DNA of 64,000 nucleotides from Umbilicaria muhlenbergii (Eukaryota > Ascomycota > Lecanoromycetes > Umbilicariales > Umbilicariaceae): the NCBI GenBank assembly GCA_000611775.1, contig KK106981.1, positions 6,470,312 through 6,534,311 on the forward strand, given 5' to 3'. The first letter of the stretch is position 1, and each line of letters begins with the position of its first letter. A program made the position numbers and the translations under genes. Below are positions 21,901-32,793 of this stretch, in pieces. The notes beneath the pieces were generated by a model. It saw only the letters and a program-made list of their open reading frames with translations. It had not been told where the DNA came from and did not search any database.

Positions 21901-24257
21901 CTTGCCATCATTATGATGTTTAAACACTGATGACACTACCTCAAAGGCAGTTGTCATATCATAAAGATATTGACTGATCATAACAATTTATGAGGATTTA
22001 TGAACGTGAAGAAATTGAATGACAGGCAAGCATGATGAGTAATGAAGTTCACTGCTTTTGATTTCAATATCTTGCATCAGTCTGAAAAGATCAACTCTGC
22101 TGATGCACTGTTGAGGCAATCAGACTACAGGGATGTTGAAGAGGTGAGTAAAATTATGAAGAAATTACTCTCAATACTTCAGAGAAAGTTAATCACTCTT
22201 GTGAATATATTCTCACTCAGATATGCCTCTATTGTGAGGCAGCTGCTCACAGGGCAGGGAGAATGACTGAGATTAAAAACCTCAAACTTTAAAAAGAATG
22301 CTGAAGGAGTGACAGCAAAATATTTACTTATGATGACTGTGACATAACTGCAAAACAGCTTAACCCTGTCACTGAAACTGTTGATTGCAAACAACTCATT
22401 TCAAATGTGATGATAAGAGATCTTGTCATTCATGAAACAGCTGATGAAAGCCTGAGTTTATCTTTAAGGAATTTGATTTAAACTCTACAAAATGATGATT
22501 CATTTGTAGAAGTGATGCGCAACACTGACTGTACATCAGCAAAATGCAAGGTTAAAGCTGAAAGTTTTTAAAGATTTAACTCTGAAGGCCTTCTATTTCA
22601 TGAGGAACAAATATACATTCTGAAAAAAAAATCAATAAAGGCAGAGATCTTGAAACATCATCATGATGATGCCTTAACAGAGCATTTCAGGGTAGAAAGA
22701 ACCCTTAAATTGATTGATCACAAATATTATTGAGTTAATATGAGTCAAGATGTTAAAGATTATGTTGCATCATGTGACATCTGTCAAAAAGTGAAAGTGT
22801 TTAAATATCATTCCTATGATGAGCTACAGGCGCTGCCTCAGTCAGAAAGATCATGACAGTAAGTCATAATAAATTTTATCACTGACTTGCTGTCAAGTAA
22901 GTGCAGGAGATGCATGTATGATGTGATTTTAATGATTATGAATCAGTATACAAAAATGGCTCAATATATTTAAATCATAAAAATAGTTACAACAACAGAG
23001 TTGACTGACTTGTTCTATGAGGAAATAATATGCTGATTTAATGTACTGAAAGGGGCTGTCTCTGATTGAGGATCAGTTTTCACAAGTGCTTTCTGATCAG
23101 AAATGTGCTACTATTTAAGAATGAAGCATTAATTAAGCACTGCCTTTCACCTGCAAACAGATAAACAGACAGAATGACAGAATCAAACCTTAAAACATTA
23201 TCTTCACTGTTACTGCTCAGATGAACAAGACAACTGAATGAATCTTTTACCTTTAACAGAATTCACTTATAACAATGAAATGCAAGCATCAATAAGGTGC
23301 AGCTCTTTTTATGTCATGTATGCTTATCATTCAGAAGTAAGATTTGAAGTTGAGAATGACTTCAAAAAAGAGGAGGTACCTGCAGTTAAAAACTGAATGA
23401 AATGATTTCATGACATACAGAAAGCGCTGTCACAATGATGAGAAAATATAATTAAATCTCAGGCAAAATATTATGATGTCAAACATAAACTCAAGACTTA
23501 TAATGTGAAAGACTTGATAATGTTATTCATGAAGAACTTATGACAGAAGCACTTAAACAGAAAACTGTCTTATAAATTCATTAAATCATTTCAAGTTGAA
23601 GACTTAATAGGGAAGCAGGCCTACAAGTTAACTTTATCACTCATTTACTGAATTCATAATGTCTTTCACGTCTCTTATCTGAAGTCATATCAGTGCAGAG
23701 CTGATGATGACTTTGAATCATTGCTGTCACCTTCAAAGCTAATTGATGATGAAGAAGAATACAAAGTTGAAGAGATTTTAAATTACTGAAAATTCAGGAA
23801 TGAAATCCTGTACAAAGTGAGATAAAAAGGTTAATCAGAAGAATATAATCAATGAGTGTTAAAAAAGAACTTAAAAAGTGTGCAGGAAATGCATACAGCC
23901 TTTAATAATGAATTAAAAGAGTGCAGGAAGAAGTGATTTAAAAAAATTTAACTGACATTATAAGAACACTCTTTCCTGATTTTCCTCAAGAGGTTTTAGA
24001 AGTTTTATTAAAACCTTATAAGTGATTTATGACAAGAGTCAAGAGTGACAAGTTCATTAAAAAAGGTGAATCATCAGGAAAGCATATGAGAATCATAATA
24101 TTATTATCACTGCAGCAGTGAATCAAAGCAGGAAAAAGAAATTATCATATAAAATTAATAAAACATCAGCAAAAAATAATTTACTTGTCATCATCATTTT
24201 CATTTTTCTTCTCATCTTCTTCACTCTTCATCAACAATTTAGCAAGTTAGCTCTGAG

Positions 24258-25213
24258 TTAGTTTTTAGCACTTTGAGCGCTCTGAGCTTCTGATCTCATG
24301 TCTCAGCTAACAGCCGCTCTTAGCATCCTCTGAGCGCTTTGAGCTCAACCTTAAATCTTGAGCGGAACATCAAAATTTTGTGATAAAAAAACAGTTATTA
24401 AAACAATTGTTTAAACAAGTACACACACAGTGTTATAATAACAGTAAAACTTATAATAAGTAAACTTTTGCTAAAATTCACTTTTCTGCAATAAAAAATC
24501 ATGATTTGTTGAGTCTGAAAGCACTCTATAAGTGTTGAGTTCTGAATATTTAAAGAACTTCAAGATTTTCATCACTTAAAAATCTACACACTTTAATAAC
24601 TTTTGCACCTCAACAGATACGAAGAAACTTTCAATGCACAAGTTATAAAGAACAGTATTCTCTATTAATGTTAAACTAAAAGTTTCTTCATAACTGCTGT
24701 TGCTGTTAAGTTATATTTAATTCAAGTTTTCAACAGCGAAAAATCTTTCAAAAAAAGTCACATACTTTGAATAACTATTGCGCTTTTATACTTATAATAT
24801 AACTTTCAGTTTATAAGGTGTAGAGAATAAGCTGTTTAAGAGTTTTCTGATACAAAGTTTCTTTTTATGTGTTGTTGTTATTGAGTTATTCAAAAAGTCA
24901 TTAAAAGTCGGTTTATTAATGTTGTGATTTTCATCACTGAAAGTTATATCATAAGTATAAAAGCGCAATAGTTATTCAATATGCTAATATATTTATAATT
25001 AGTTAAAAGTTTTTTAATTCATAACTATTGCAAATTAAAACTTATGAAGAAATCTTTAGTTTGTAAAGTGTACAGAATAAAGAGATCTAAAACTTTTCAA
25101 TAAAAAGTTTTTTATTATTCATGAAGGTATAATAGTTATTTAAAGTGTAAGATTTGTATGAACTCATTTACTGCTCAGAGAGTGCTCTGAGCGCATAAAG
25201 TACTATTAACTAA
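24258..25213. mobile_element. Foldback-type insertion nested in the gypsy 3' region
   Basis: TTAGTTTTTAGCACTTTGAG and on (24258-24287) is the reverse complement, with few changes, of 25184-25213. Between them, 24764-24811 and 24936-24983 form a second, nearly perfect 48-bp inverted repeat (core ATTGCGCTTTTATACTTATA). The 956-bp segment is far more AT-rich than the gypsy coding parts and contains no frame. No clear target duplication was found, so it may be a small DNA transposon or an inverted-repeat part of the element itself. Confidence 0.6.
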
Positions 25214-25297
25214 AACCTTATTTTTGAGCGGGCTGTCAAGTTGTGAATATTCTTTGATTTCTCTGACCCCTCTGACTCCTTAAATGAAGAGAAATCC

Positions 25298-25324
25298 TCA
25301 TCATCATCATCATCATCATCATCA
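25298..25324. repeat. ATC trinucleotide microsatellite
   Basis: About nine CAT/ATC units in a row lie in the non-coding 3' part of the gypsy element. Confidence 0.9.
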
Positions 25325-26329
25325 ACAATGACAGGCAAATGCTTTTAAAATAAGATGCACATTAACTGATCATAATCATCATGTCAGGGGTGAAGAGAAG
25401 GGAATTAAATTAAATATCACATGATATTCAAGATATCTTTAAGCATGTTGTTGCTGTGCTTGAGCTGCTTAAGTAGCAGGAGACTGATCTTGACAATAAA
25501 CTTCAATTTAAACAGCTTCTGATGACAGCTGACAACACAGAGATGCACTGTAATCTTCTTATTATAACACTTTTGATGCACCTTGAGAGCAGTCAGGAGA
25601 GCAGGCAGAGGAGTGTCAACATTAACTTTATTAATCAAGTGTATCAAAATGTTAACCTTGCAGGTGAAGTGCACAGGGACTTTAAATCATCAGTGATGTA
25701 CAACAGATGAGCAGGTTAAACTTATCAAAAGATAAGCTTTATGTAGATTTACACAATATGCACACTTGACATTTAAATGAGTGTCACACACCTGAGTCAT
25801 GTCATCTGTGAAATGATAACTACATCAGAGGCAGAAGGATTTGATCAATCATACACATGATTCAATGAAACACTTGACAATGAGTGAGCATTATATGATG
25901 ACTCACATTAAAAGTGCATGTGCGGAGCCAGTTTCTCTGACTTACAGGCATAATGACTGATGTTGTGATGATGAAAATGATGCATTTTGAGGGTGCATTA
26001 ATGATGTTATGATGATGAGTCACTGCTCTGGCAAGAGTTGATGACAGAAGGCTGAGGAGTTGACAGTATTTATACTCTGAAGCCTTTATTGTGATATCAC
26101 CACTCAGGGCCTTGATTACATTATCATAGTGCTGTCACACTTACACTGTTGTGACTCTGCTGCTGTCTCTCTGCTCCTCAGGGTTTTCACTGTCACGTGA
26201 CAAGCTCACTTCACTTTCATCTCACTTAATCAGTGCTGATGCTGCATCATTGATTCAACTGTTAATTGAGCCTTCTATCAGTCACTCACCTTTCTGCGCT
26301 GAAGGGCTGCCGCATAAGGGGGAGGCAAT

Positions 26330-26557
26330 TGTCATGAGTTAATGACAATCTGAGACTCACGTAGGGCATGCGCTCTACAAGCAGCTTGACAGTGTTAATG
26401 AGTCACATGAAAACTCTGCACTGCTCAATCTCACCTTCATTCCTTAGTTATTAGTTTTATATAGTTAAGATCATATAACCTTTATACATCTATATCTCAT
26501 GCTGTCATGAACCTCGACTATACTTCCCTTGCTAGTAAGGGACGTTATAGTCTTACA
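26330..26557 (+). repeat. 3' LTR of the gypsy element
   Basis: 228 bp, preceded by a GGGGGAGG purine tract and ending TCTTACA directly before the GCAG duplication. Confidence 0.9.
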
Positions 26558-27744
26558 GCAGTCAGCTACATTGTTAAGTCAAGGTTATCATTGAACATGA
26601 TTAAAGGTGCTGAAGGTGATAGTATGTTTCTGGCCCCCTTGTAAGTTCACATTGCACGTGGAATAACAAATTGCAGGTGAGGTTTGCGGATCAGTGACTC
26701 TGAATGAACAGTTTCAAACAGAGTTTGCAAGCTACATCAGAGATGATATGATCAGGATCCTTGAGAATATGAGTAACATCAACAGTAAAGTCTTAGAGAC
26801 AGAATTCCTGGATGCTGCTGTAGTCAGTTTTGAGCTGAAGGGGAAGCAATTATTTGGCAGAGATCTGTCACTTGAAACAACAATCTACATCTCAGGTCTC
26901 AAGCGCATTGATGGAAGACAAATCTTTGATGAATATCTGAAGATCCCTTGGTAAGCAAGTGATGACTCAATGCAACAGAGTCTGATTAACTGATTAGACT
27001 CAGTGAACTTGTAAAGCAAGTCTTCAAGCCTGTCATTGATATGATGCTGTCTCTCATTCTGTGGCAATGTAATATTTTCCACAATATTCATCTTCACACT
27101 GATTTCAATCAGATCAAGGTGTGTCTCTATCAATAGCTCTTGAGACTTGCGCTAACAATTCAGTCTGTGATCTTCATTGGTGGCCTAAGCGGTAATGCCT
27201 ATGTAGTCAATGAGCTACAACGTTCTCTGAACAGTGATGATCTTTTGCTGGGTTATTCAATCAACTTGGCAACACTGGAAGACGTGTAAGTGCCAATCTG
27301 CTCACTTGAAAATGTTAAAATGACTCACTGATGTGGCGCAGTGATCTCCTCATCACCAAAGGCGGTATTTTGAGAGCCTTTCTAAGCTCACAGACTGACT
27401 CAGCCTCCTTTTCATCCTCTTGCTTCCCGTACGTATCAGATATTAGGGGGGTAGTCGAGGCAATTGACTCAGCTCAGACCATCATGGTACTGACAGCTAG
27501 CAGATTGACCTTCAAACTTAAACTCAGATCATCCGCAAGATCTCCTGAGGCTGAGAAACTTCTGCAGCAGGAAAACAGTCCTTCTCCTGTGATGACCAGA
27601 TATAACCTCAGGTCAGCAAGGCATCCTACAGATGCTCTGCAGACATATTCAGGCTGTCATCTTCTTTCTCTGCAAAGACTTTCCCCCTGCTCCCGTGCAC
27701 CTAAAAGAAGGAAACCATTCCACAGGCAACAACAGGGTTGAAGC

Positions 27745-28860
27745 CTGCACTACTGTCAGCAAGCCCAGGGATCAGTGCGTCAGAAGTTTTAGTATGTCGT
27801 CACCCTGCCTCAGAAGTCCTATAATACTCTCTCAGTGACTATGCTGACGACAAACAACAGCCCATCTCAATGCAGTCTGCCCCCTCAGCCATTTCCCAAG
27901 AGTCAAGTTCAGATGACAGTGAGGGAACACACAACCGCACTTCTGACAGTTTTCAGCTTTCTCGTGGGTTGGTGGAGTCACGACACCCGGTGGAGTTGAA
28001 AGCGGAAGTGGAGGAGCTGGCGGATAAGTCTTTAAAGCTGAAGAGGAAGAGGAGGGCTGTGGCTGCGGTGTGTGCACCGCCCTCTCATCGGGGTGGATCT
28101 TCTTCTTGAGGCCCTCATGGCTCTAGGGGCTTGTTTGCCGGGTTCAGCCTTTTGCCTAGATAGCGAGTGTTTCTTGTTTTTTGGTTAATAGAAATAGAAA
28201 TGCTTTTGTTCAAAGAATCTTTTCCTTCTTTAAAGATGACTGTAATTATGGAGATGAGGCTGGTTGCCTTCATAGTCGTAATTCTGAGGAATAATTCCTT
28301 ATGTTGTTGTTATGCCGCACCTACGCACTTACCCTATGTAGTTGCTTATTGCCTGATTAGGCTTAGGGCCATCTTAGTTTACTGCCCCACTTTAGATAGT
28401 ATTTAGGTGGCTCATAAGAGCTTTTAAGGAAGACAATCCTTTTCACACATGAGTTTAGCCTACGGCTTAACAGTTGTGCTTACAAGGACTGAAGTGCAAG
28501 AGCATTCTTCACACCTGCCAGACTTCTAGCAGTTGCGGAGGACGCCCTTGAACGCTCTCTTTTTGTTGCGTTGAAGCTTACGTAGGTAGGTTTGAATCTT
28601 ACTTAGTGTCAATCTTTACCTTTTGAATTGATAACCTGGTTAATCATTACTTTCTATACTCGTCTTCTGGGCAATCCGTTTGATTCAAAATAGCCGTAGT
28701 CCAGTCGTGCTATCACTGGCTCAGGAAAAGTTTTCACTTCCTTGCAGAAGCGTCAGAACAGTTATAAGATGAGCATTCAACATTTCAATCACTGTTCAGG
28801 CTCAGGTTTCCTATCTTCAGAGGAGGTGGATCATATATGAACAAGCAATGACATCTGAAG
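27745..28860. other. No recognised gene; small frame and AT-rich spacer
   Basis: A 79-codon plus frame (27870-28109) ends in a basic helix-like segment (ADKSLKLKRKRRAV) but has no family match and no clear partner exons. From 28110 to 28860 I see no coding signal. This stretch is less hypermutated than what follows, with TA and CpG still present. Confidence 0.4.
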
Positions 28861-28999
28861 GCATCACTGCCCGCCAGTAGTCTTGATTCTGCCTCCTATA
28901 GTATTGCTACTATATGTGGTTGATAATAATGAATTGTTTTCTACTTCGTAGAAAATGAGCTTCTTATACTCATGCAAAAGATCTGCCTGACGTTGGTTC

Positions 29000-30480
29000 A
29001 ACTGTTTCTGACACTCTGAACGGAAATGAGACCCGCGTCTCCGCATCAGAATCAGTCAGCTTTCACTAGACTAAATCTTTCAGTGCTTGAATGATGCTTT
29101 GCCCTGTTCCTCTTCACCATGTTCCTCTGCCTTTCAATCATTTATGAGCCAGGAGTTCTTCAAGCAATCTTTCACTGTAGCTCTTCATCCTGAATCATGA
29201 TGAAGCAGCTTCTGCAGAAAGATTCACAGTTGAGAGGACATCATGTTGAGTGATAACTTCAGCTGTTCAGCTCAGACTTCTGCTCTCTTTGCAGGTGCAA
29301 CCTTCTCAGCTGTGAGAATGTAGTCAACATAAACAGCAGCCTGTTTATCTTGTGATTGACTGAGATTCAAGTAACAAGGAGTGATCTTCAAGGTGAGTTC
29401 ACAGCAGACGGCATCACAACTTCATATGTTCACAGGTGTTTCAGAGTGAGGCTGAGGCCTTGTCATCAGGTGACCTTGCTTCTCAAGCATGTCATCTCAG
29501 ACCTGAGGACCATTGCTGTCCCTGAAGTGATGCTCTCAGACTTTCAGAGCGACATGACCTAACATAGTGAAAAAGAGAGAATGAAGAGTGACAGGAGTAG
29601 TCACCTCAAAGTCTGTGAGCTTGATGTGCAGCAGATCCTGTGAATTAATGAGGAGATTATTCAGCTTGATTGCTCAATGCATCATATCAAGCTCATGCAG
29701 GTACCTGATCACATCAAGCAGCTGTCTCATGACACTGACTGCATCATTGCCGGGTATGCATGATATCAAAGGTTGTCACTGATACAACGCCTCATGAAGG
29801 TTTTCAGAAGGCAGAAACTCTGTGATGACAACTGAAGTGTCTTCATGCTGAATGATTTTTATTACTTTGATAATGTTGAACTTTCTCTGAATCAGTAATC
29901 AAGATGAAGATCATGAGAGGGAAAACTTACATGCTGAGTTTTGACACTCATTATTGTCTTGAGGGCTTGAAGCTCTCACTGACTTGCATGAAGGAAGTTG
30001 AATCACTTCTCTGTGAAGAAGAAGGTACTTTTGTGAAGTATCACAATCTTCCTCTGTTTCATCATCCCTGACGGAACACTATGAACGGGGAGATCAGTCA
30101 GTGTATAGGATTCAATCATTTTCATCACAGCTGTGAGAGGTTGCAGGTCATGCAGGTCAGCCTGCTGAGGAAGAATGTCAAGAGGAGTTTGAGCTCTGAA
30201 CTTTTTAACCCTTCTCACCTCATATTTGTAATCCTCCTGATGCTGACCCCGTCATGAGATCTGAATCTTGAACAGGACGCTGACAATGTCAATTTTCATG
30301 TTGTCTTGAATCTTCAGTACCTGGTTATTGCTGTGTTGATCATCAACTAGTGTGCCATTTGTTGACTGCTCATGTAGCATGAGGACGTAATGTTTGACGC
30401 AGATTGAAATAAGGCAATGACAGAGATTACTGAATTTGCACTTCAGGATGATGTCTGCATTTATTTCACGTTTGATCACA
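29000..30480 (-). pseudogene. FHA-domain Ser/Thr protein kinase, hypermutated pseudogene
   Basis: On the minus strand the upstream frame (30479-30252) contains LMLHEQSTNGTLVDD, the STNGT core of an FHA phosphothreonine-binding domain, followed by a strand-like tail. Further downstream, about 29870-29600, the kinase order is clear: VVITEFLPSENLHEAL (hinge), VMRQLLDVIRYLHELDMMH, then WAIKLNNLL where the family has RDIKPENIL, then HIKLTDFE where DFG belongs. FHA plus kinase is the architecture of Rad53/Cds1/Dun1-type checkpoint kinases and fungal paralogues. The catalytic Asp-containing motif and DFG are both degraded and several stops interrupt the frame, so it is dead. Confidence 0.75.
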
Positions 30481-30484
30481 TAAT

Positions 30485-31560
30485 GCTGACGTTTCCCTTT
30501 CAGAGCTCAATCAAGTGCCAGACAGAGGACAGATGAGTTAAATTAATGTTGACTGTCTGAACCTGCTTCACAAATGAAGTCTCTGTTTCTCAGGTCCTGA
30601 AGCACCTTCTGAGCTTCTTCATTGAATGAATGAAGTGTAAGAATGACATGATGATGACTGTTCATGATGCAGGACTTGAACACTGTTGATTGAGAAACAC
30701 AACAACAATAAATATTCAACAGTAATTAAGCTGGCAATGGTGTTAAGTTGAAGAGCATAGATAATATGAAAATCTGTGATCACAGTTCAGACTGTTAAGA
30801 GGAACAAGAGGGATATCATAACTTCTGCATCCTGTGTCTGATGACACTGATTCTGTGTTACTGAGCATGTTTCATATTTGACACAATTTCTGAGCTCAGT
30901 GATGTCTGAGCTTCACGTCCTATTATTACTCCTGTAACCGCGCAGCGGATGATTGACTTTTGTCATGCACAGCCTTGTTCTTTATGGAATACTGAGATAA
31001 TAAGGCCTCAGCAGTTAGTGTTTCTATTTGCTTGTTGCTGAACCCTCAGTGGTCAGCATCAAATTCCTACTCAAGCACAAGATCAAAAATACATGTATCC
31101 TAAGCGCTTTAGAAAAGTGCATTTGAGACATGTTGTTCCTCCTCTTCTCATCCTTCATTCACGCATGGATCATCACAAATCGCCTCATCATTAATTATGT
31201 ATGTGCAAGTCACAGAGGCACCCTCTTTGACACCGGTCAACAGAGAAGTGTTTTCTCCCGGTGTGCTCTGTGTGGAGCTTGTGTGCAGGAGGGTTGATGA
31301 TCTTCTTCAAGGATGTGTTCCTTGGAAAGTCTCTGAATACTGCAACACTTCATCCACCTGTTCAACCGTCAAAGCAACTTGATGAGCAACACTGATCACA
31401 CTCAATGGGATCTACAACACTGCATCAACCTGGCAGACAACATCTCATGAGACCTGCGACACTTACTTTCTCTGCCATACATCTGAGGTCCTTTCAACAG
31501 CCTTGTTGAGTGAGACATGTAACAACAGCATCGCCAGCAGGTTACCCGTCTGATCAAAAT
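30485..31560. other. Hypermutated spacer
   Basis: No family is recognisable in any frame. It lies upstream of the FHA-kinase fossil and may contain its decayed promoter. Mutation density drops toward about 31570, where CpG-containing sequence resumes. Confidence 0.4.
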
Positions 31561-31565
31561 CAACA

Positions 31566-31823
31566 ATGCACCGTCAGGTCCCAAGTCAGTTTCAATTTCA
31601 CAAAATGATCAAACCACGCTCTCGCTCGCTCTCATCCGACAAGGAAAACCGAGAAGCCATGCCTGGCAAGTGGCCTCAAGAATACGCTAAGCAGCATCCA
31701 TTCAATCCGACCAAGACTACACGGAAGTGTGATTGGCAAGGTCAAGGCAATGCCCGAAGAATCACTGGGCAACGTCGTTCTCAGAGGATTGAGAAGCTAC
31801 TTCGCATCAGATACAACCTTTGA
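31566..31823 (+). CDS. Short basic open frame, not recognised
   Basis: An 85-codon frame begins at the transition from hypermutated to clean sequence. It is rich in Lys, Arg and Gln (RRITGQRRSQRIEKLLRIRY) with no domain I can name. A different frame over the same bases also stays fairly open, so coding is doubtful. Confidence 0.2.
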   Translation: MHRQVPSQFQFHKMIKPRSRSLSSDKENREAMPGKWPQEYAKQHPFNPTKTTRKCDWQGQGNARRITGQRRSQRIEKLLRIRYNL

Positions 31824-31916
31824 GGTTCTAGACAACTGACATTACGCAATACTTGATGTGTCAGGTCAAGGACAATTCGGTTGAGAAGTACTACTACATT
31901 TTAACCTAACCCGAAG

Positions 31917-32308
31917 GCCGCCAGTTCCCAACCGCGGGGTTCATGGTCTGGTCTGTGCATCAAGCCACGCACCGCAACCCCTCACTCTGGCCCGACCCCG
32001 ACGCGTTCCTCCCTGAGCGCTGGCTTGTCCCCCCGGGCGACCCCTTATACCCAATTAAGGGCGCGTGGCGGCCGTTTGAGTTCGGGCCGAGGAATTGTAT
32101 AGGGCAGGAGTTGGCGATGTTGGAGATACAAGTCGTGTTGGCATTGACAGTTAGGGAATTTGATGTCGGGAATGCTTATGAGGAGTGGGATCGGAGGTAT
32201 CCTGAGAAGGAGGGGAGGGTGGGCGGCGAAAGGGGGTATCAAGTACTTTTAAAGAGTGCGCATCCGCAGGAGGGGTTTCCTTGTACGGTGAGGTTTGCGG
32301 AGCGGTGA
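31917..32308 (+). pseudogene. Cytochrome P450 C-terminal fragment
   Basis: The frame covers only the last 130 or so residues of a P450, a haem-thiolate monooxygenase usually about 500 residues long. It shows the meander with HRNPSLWPDPDAFLPERWL and the haem-binding loop FEFGPRNCIGQELAMLE with the Cys ligand intact, then the usual end and a TGA stop at 32306. No upstream P450 exons (I-helix, ExxR) are visible; the preceding 350 bp is unrelated. The fragment is clean and GC-rich, so it probably arrived truncated by rearrangement rather than by hypermutation. Confidence 0.85.
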
Positions 32309-32309
32309 A

Positions 32310-32793
32310 TAGGGGACGGTAGCGGGGTTCAGGGGAGCGGGTTGTAGGAGGGAGAGAGGGTCTTCCGGTGACAACATGGCTGACTGTTGTTGATGGGAAG
32401 GGTGTGGATAGGATTGCGACAAATTCACAGCGGTAGCGGAGGTGATGCTCTGCATGAAAGGGAAAGGCAGTGTTTGCACGACGGATCCCCCTATCACTGC
32501 ATCAATGGGCATTTGCCGCACTCAAACAGAGCTGAAGAGCCTTGCCTTCGTTTTTGAGAATCACTTTAGTGCCTAGAGTGCAATGCAGCGAACGTTCCAT
32601 TCGATAAACGGGTATTGAGATCAACAAAACAGAGTGTGTCTACGAGGCCGTGGGGGATACTTGTCCCTCTCGAAAGCGAAGAGGAGGTGTAACTTGTAAG
32701 GCTAATCCACCAGACCAATGAGGTTCGATGTGGCGTCTGTACTCTTTGCTCATTAGCTAATTCATAGTGAGGGAAGTCTTATGCTTCTGTAGA
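32310..32793. other. Intergenic spacer
   Basis: Clean sequence between two convergent 3' ends (P450 fragment on plus, membrane-protein gene on minus). No gene is seen; open frames here are antisense shadows. Confidence 0.6.

Larger units (their letters stand above)
18719..26557 (+). mobile_element. Full-length Ty3/gypsy retrotransposon (fossil) inside the Hsp70-like gene
   Basis: Two 228-bp LTRs (18719-18946, 26330-26557) start TGTCA and end TTACA, flanked by the 4-bp duplication GCAG (18715-18718, 26558-26561). A purine tract (AAGGGGGAGG) precedes the 3' LTR. Parts in order: gag with a knuckle-like Cys/His stretch near 20080, protease region near 20300, reverse transcriptase about 20940-21500 (YLDDILIYSES at 21305), RNase H about 21600-22130, integrase about 22600-23500, and a chromodomain-like end about 23690-23800. 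The LTRs differ at about 20 of 228 sites, nearly all transitions, so the element is old by mutation load, though hypermutation makes clock dating unreliable. It is broken in many places (dozens). Confidence 0.9.
17902..27741 (+). pseudogene. Hsp70-like ATPase gene split by an LTR retrotransposon
   Basis: This belongs to the expanded fungal Hsp70-like family (actin-fold ATPase; cytosolic role unknown). Exon 1 (17902-18654) has the phosphate loop IGIDFGTTYSAVAF and later LILDAGGETT, the second phosphate motif. Exon 2 starts at 18712 and is cut after GCAG (18718) by the gypsy element; it resumes at 26562 and ends at 26615. Further exons 26677-26950 (EVCGSVTLNEQF), 27004-27118, 27164-27285 (VIFIGGLSGNAYVVNELQ, the adenosine motif) and 27342 onward keep frame and family order through short GT-AG introns. 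Exon 1 also has one in-frame TAG at 18289-18291, where a Gln would fit. The C-terminus after ITKGGILRAF does not match the family and its end is uncertain. Confidence 0.85.

Noticed and set aside
20964-22266. Separate host genes at the short plus frames.
   Set aside because: They are parts of the gypsy reverse transcriptase and RNase H regions, between the two LTRs.
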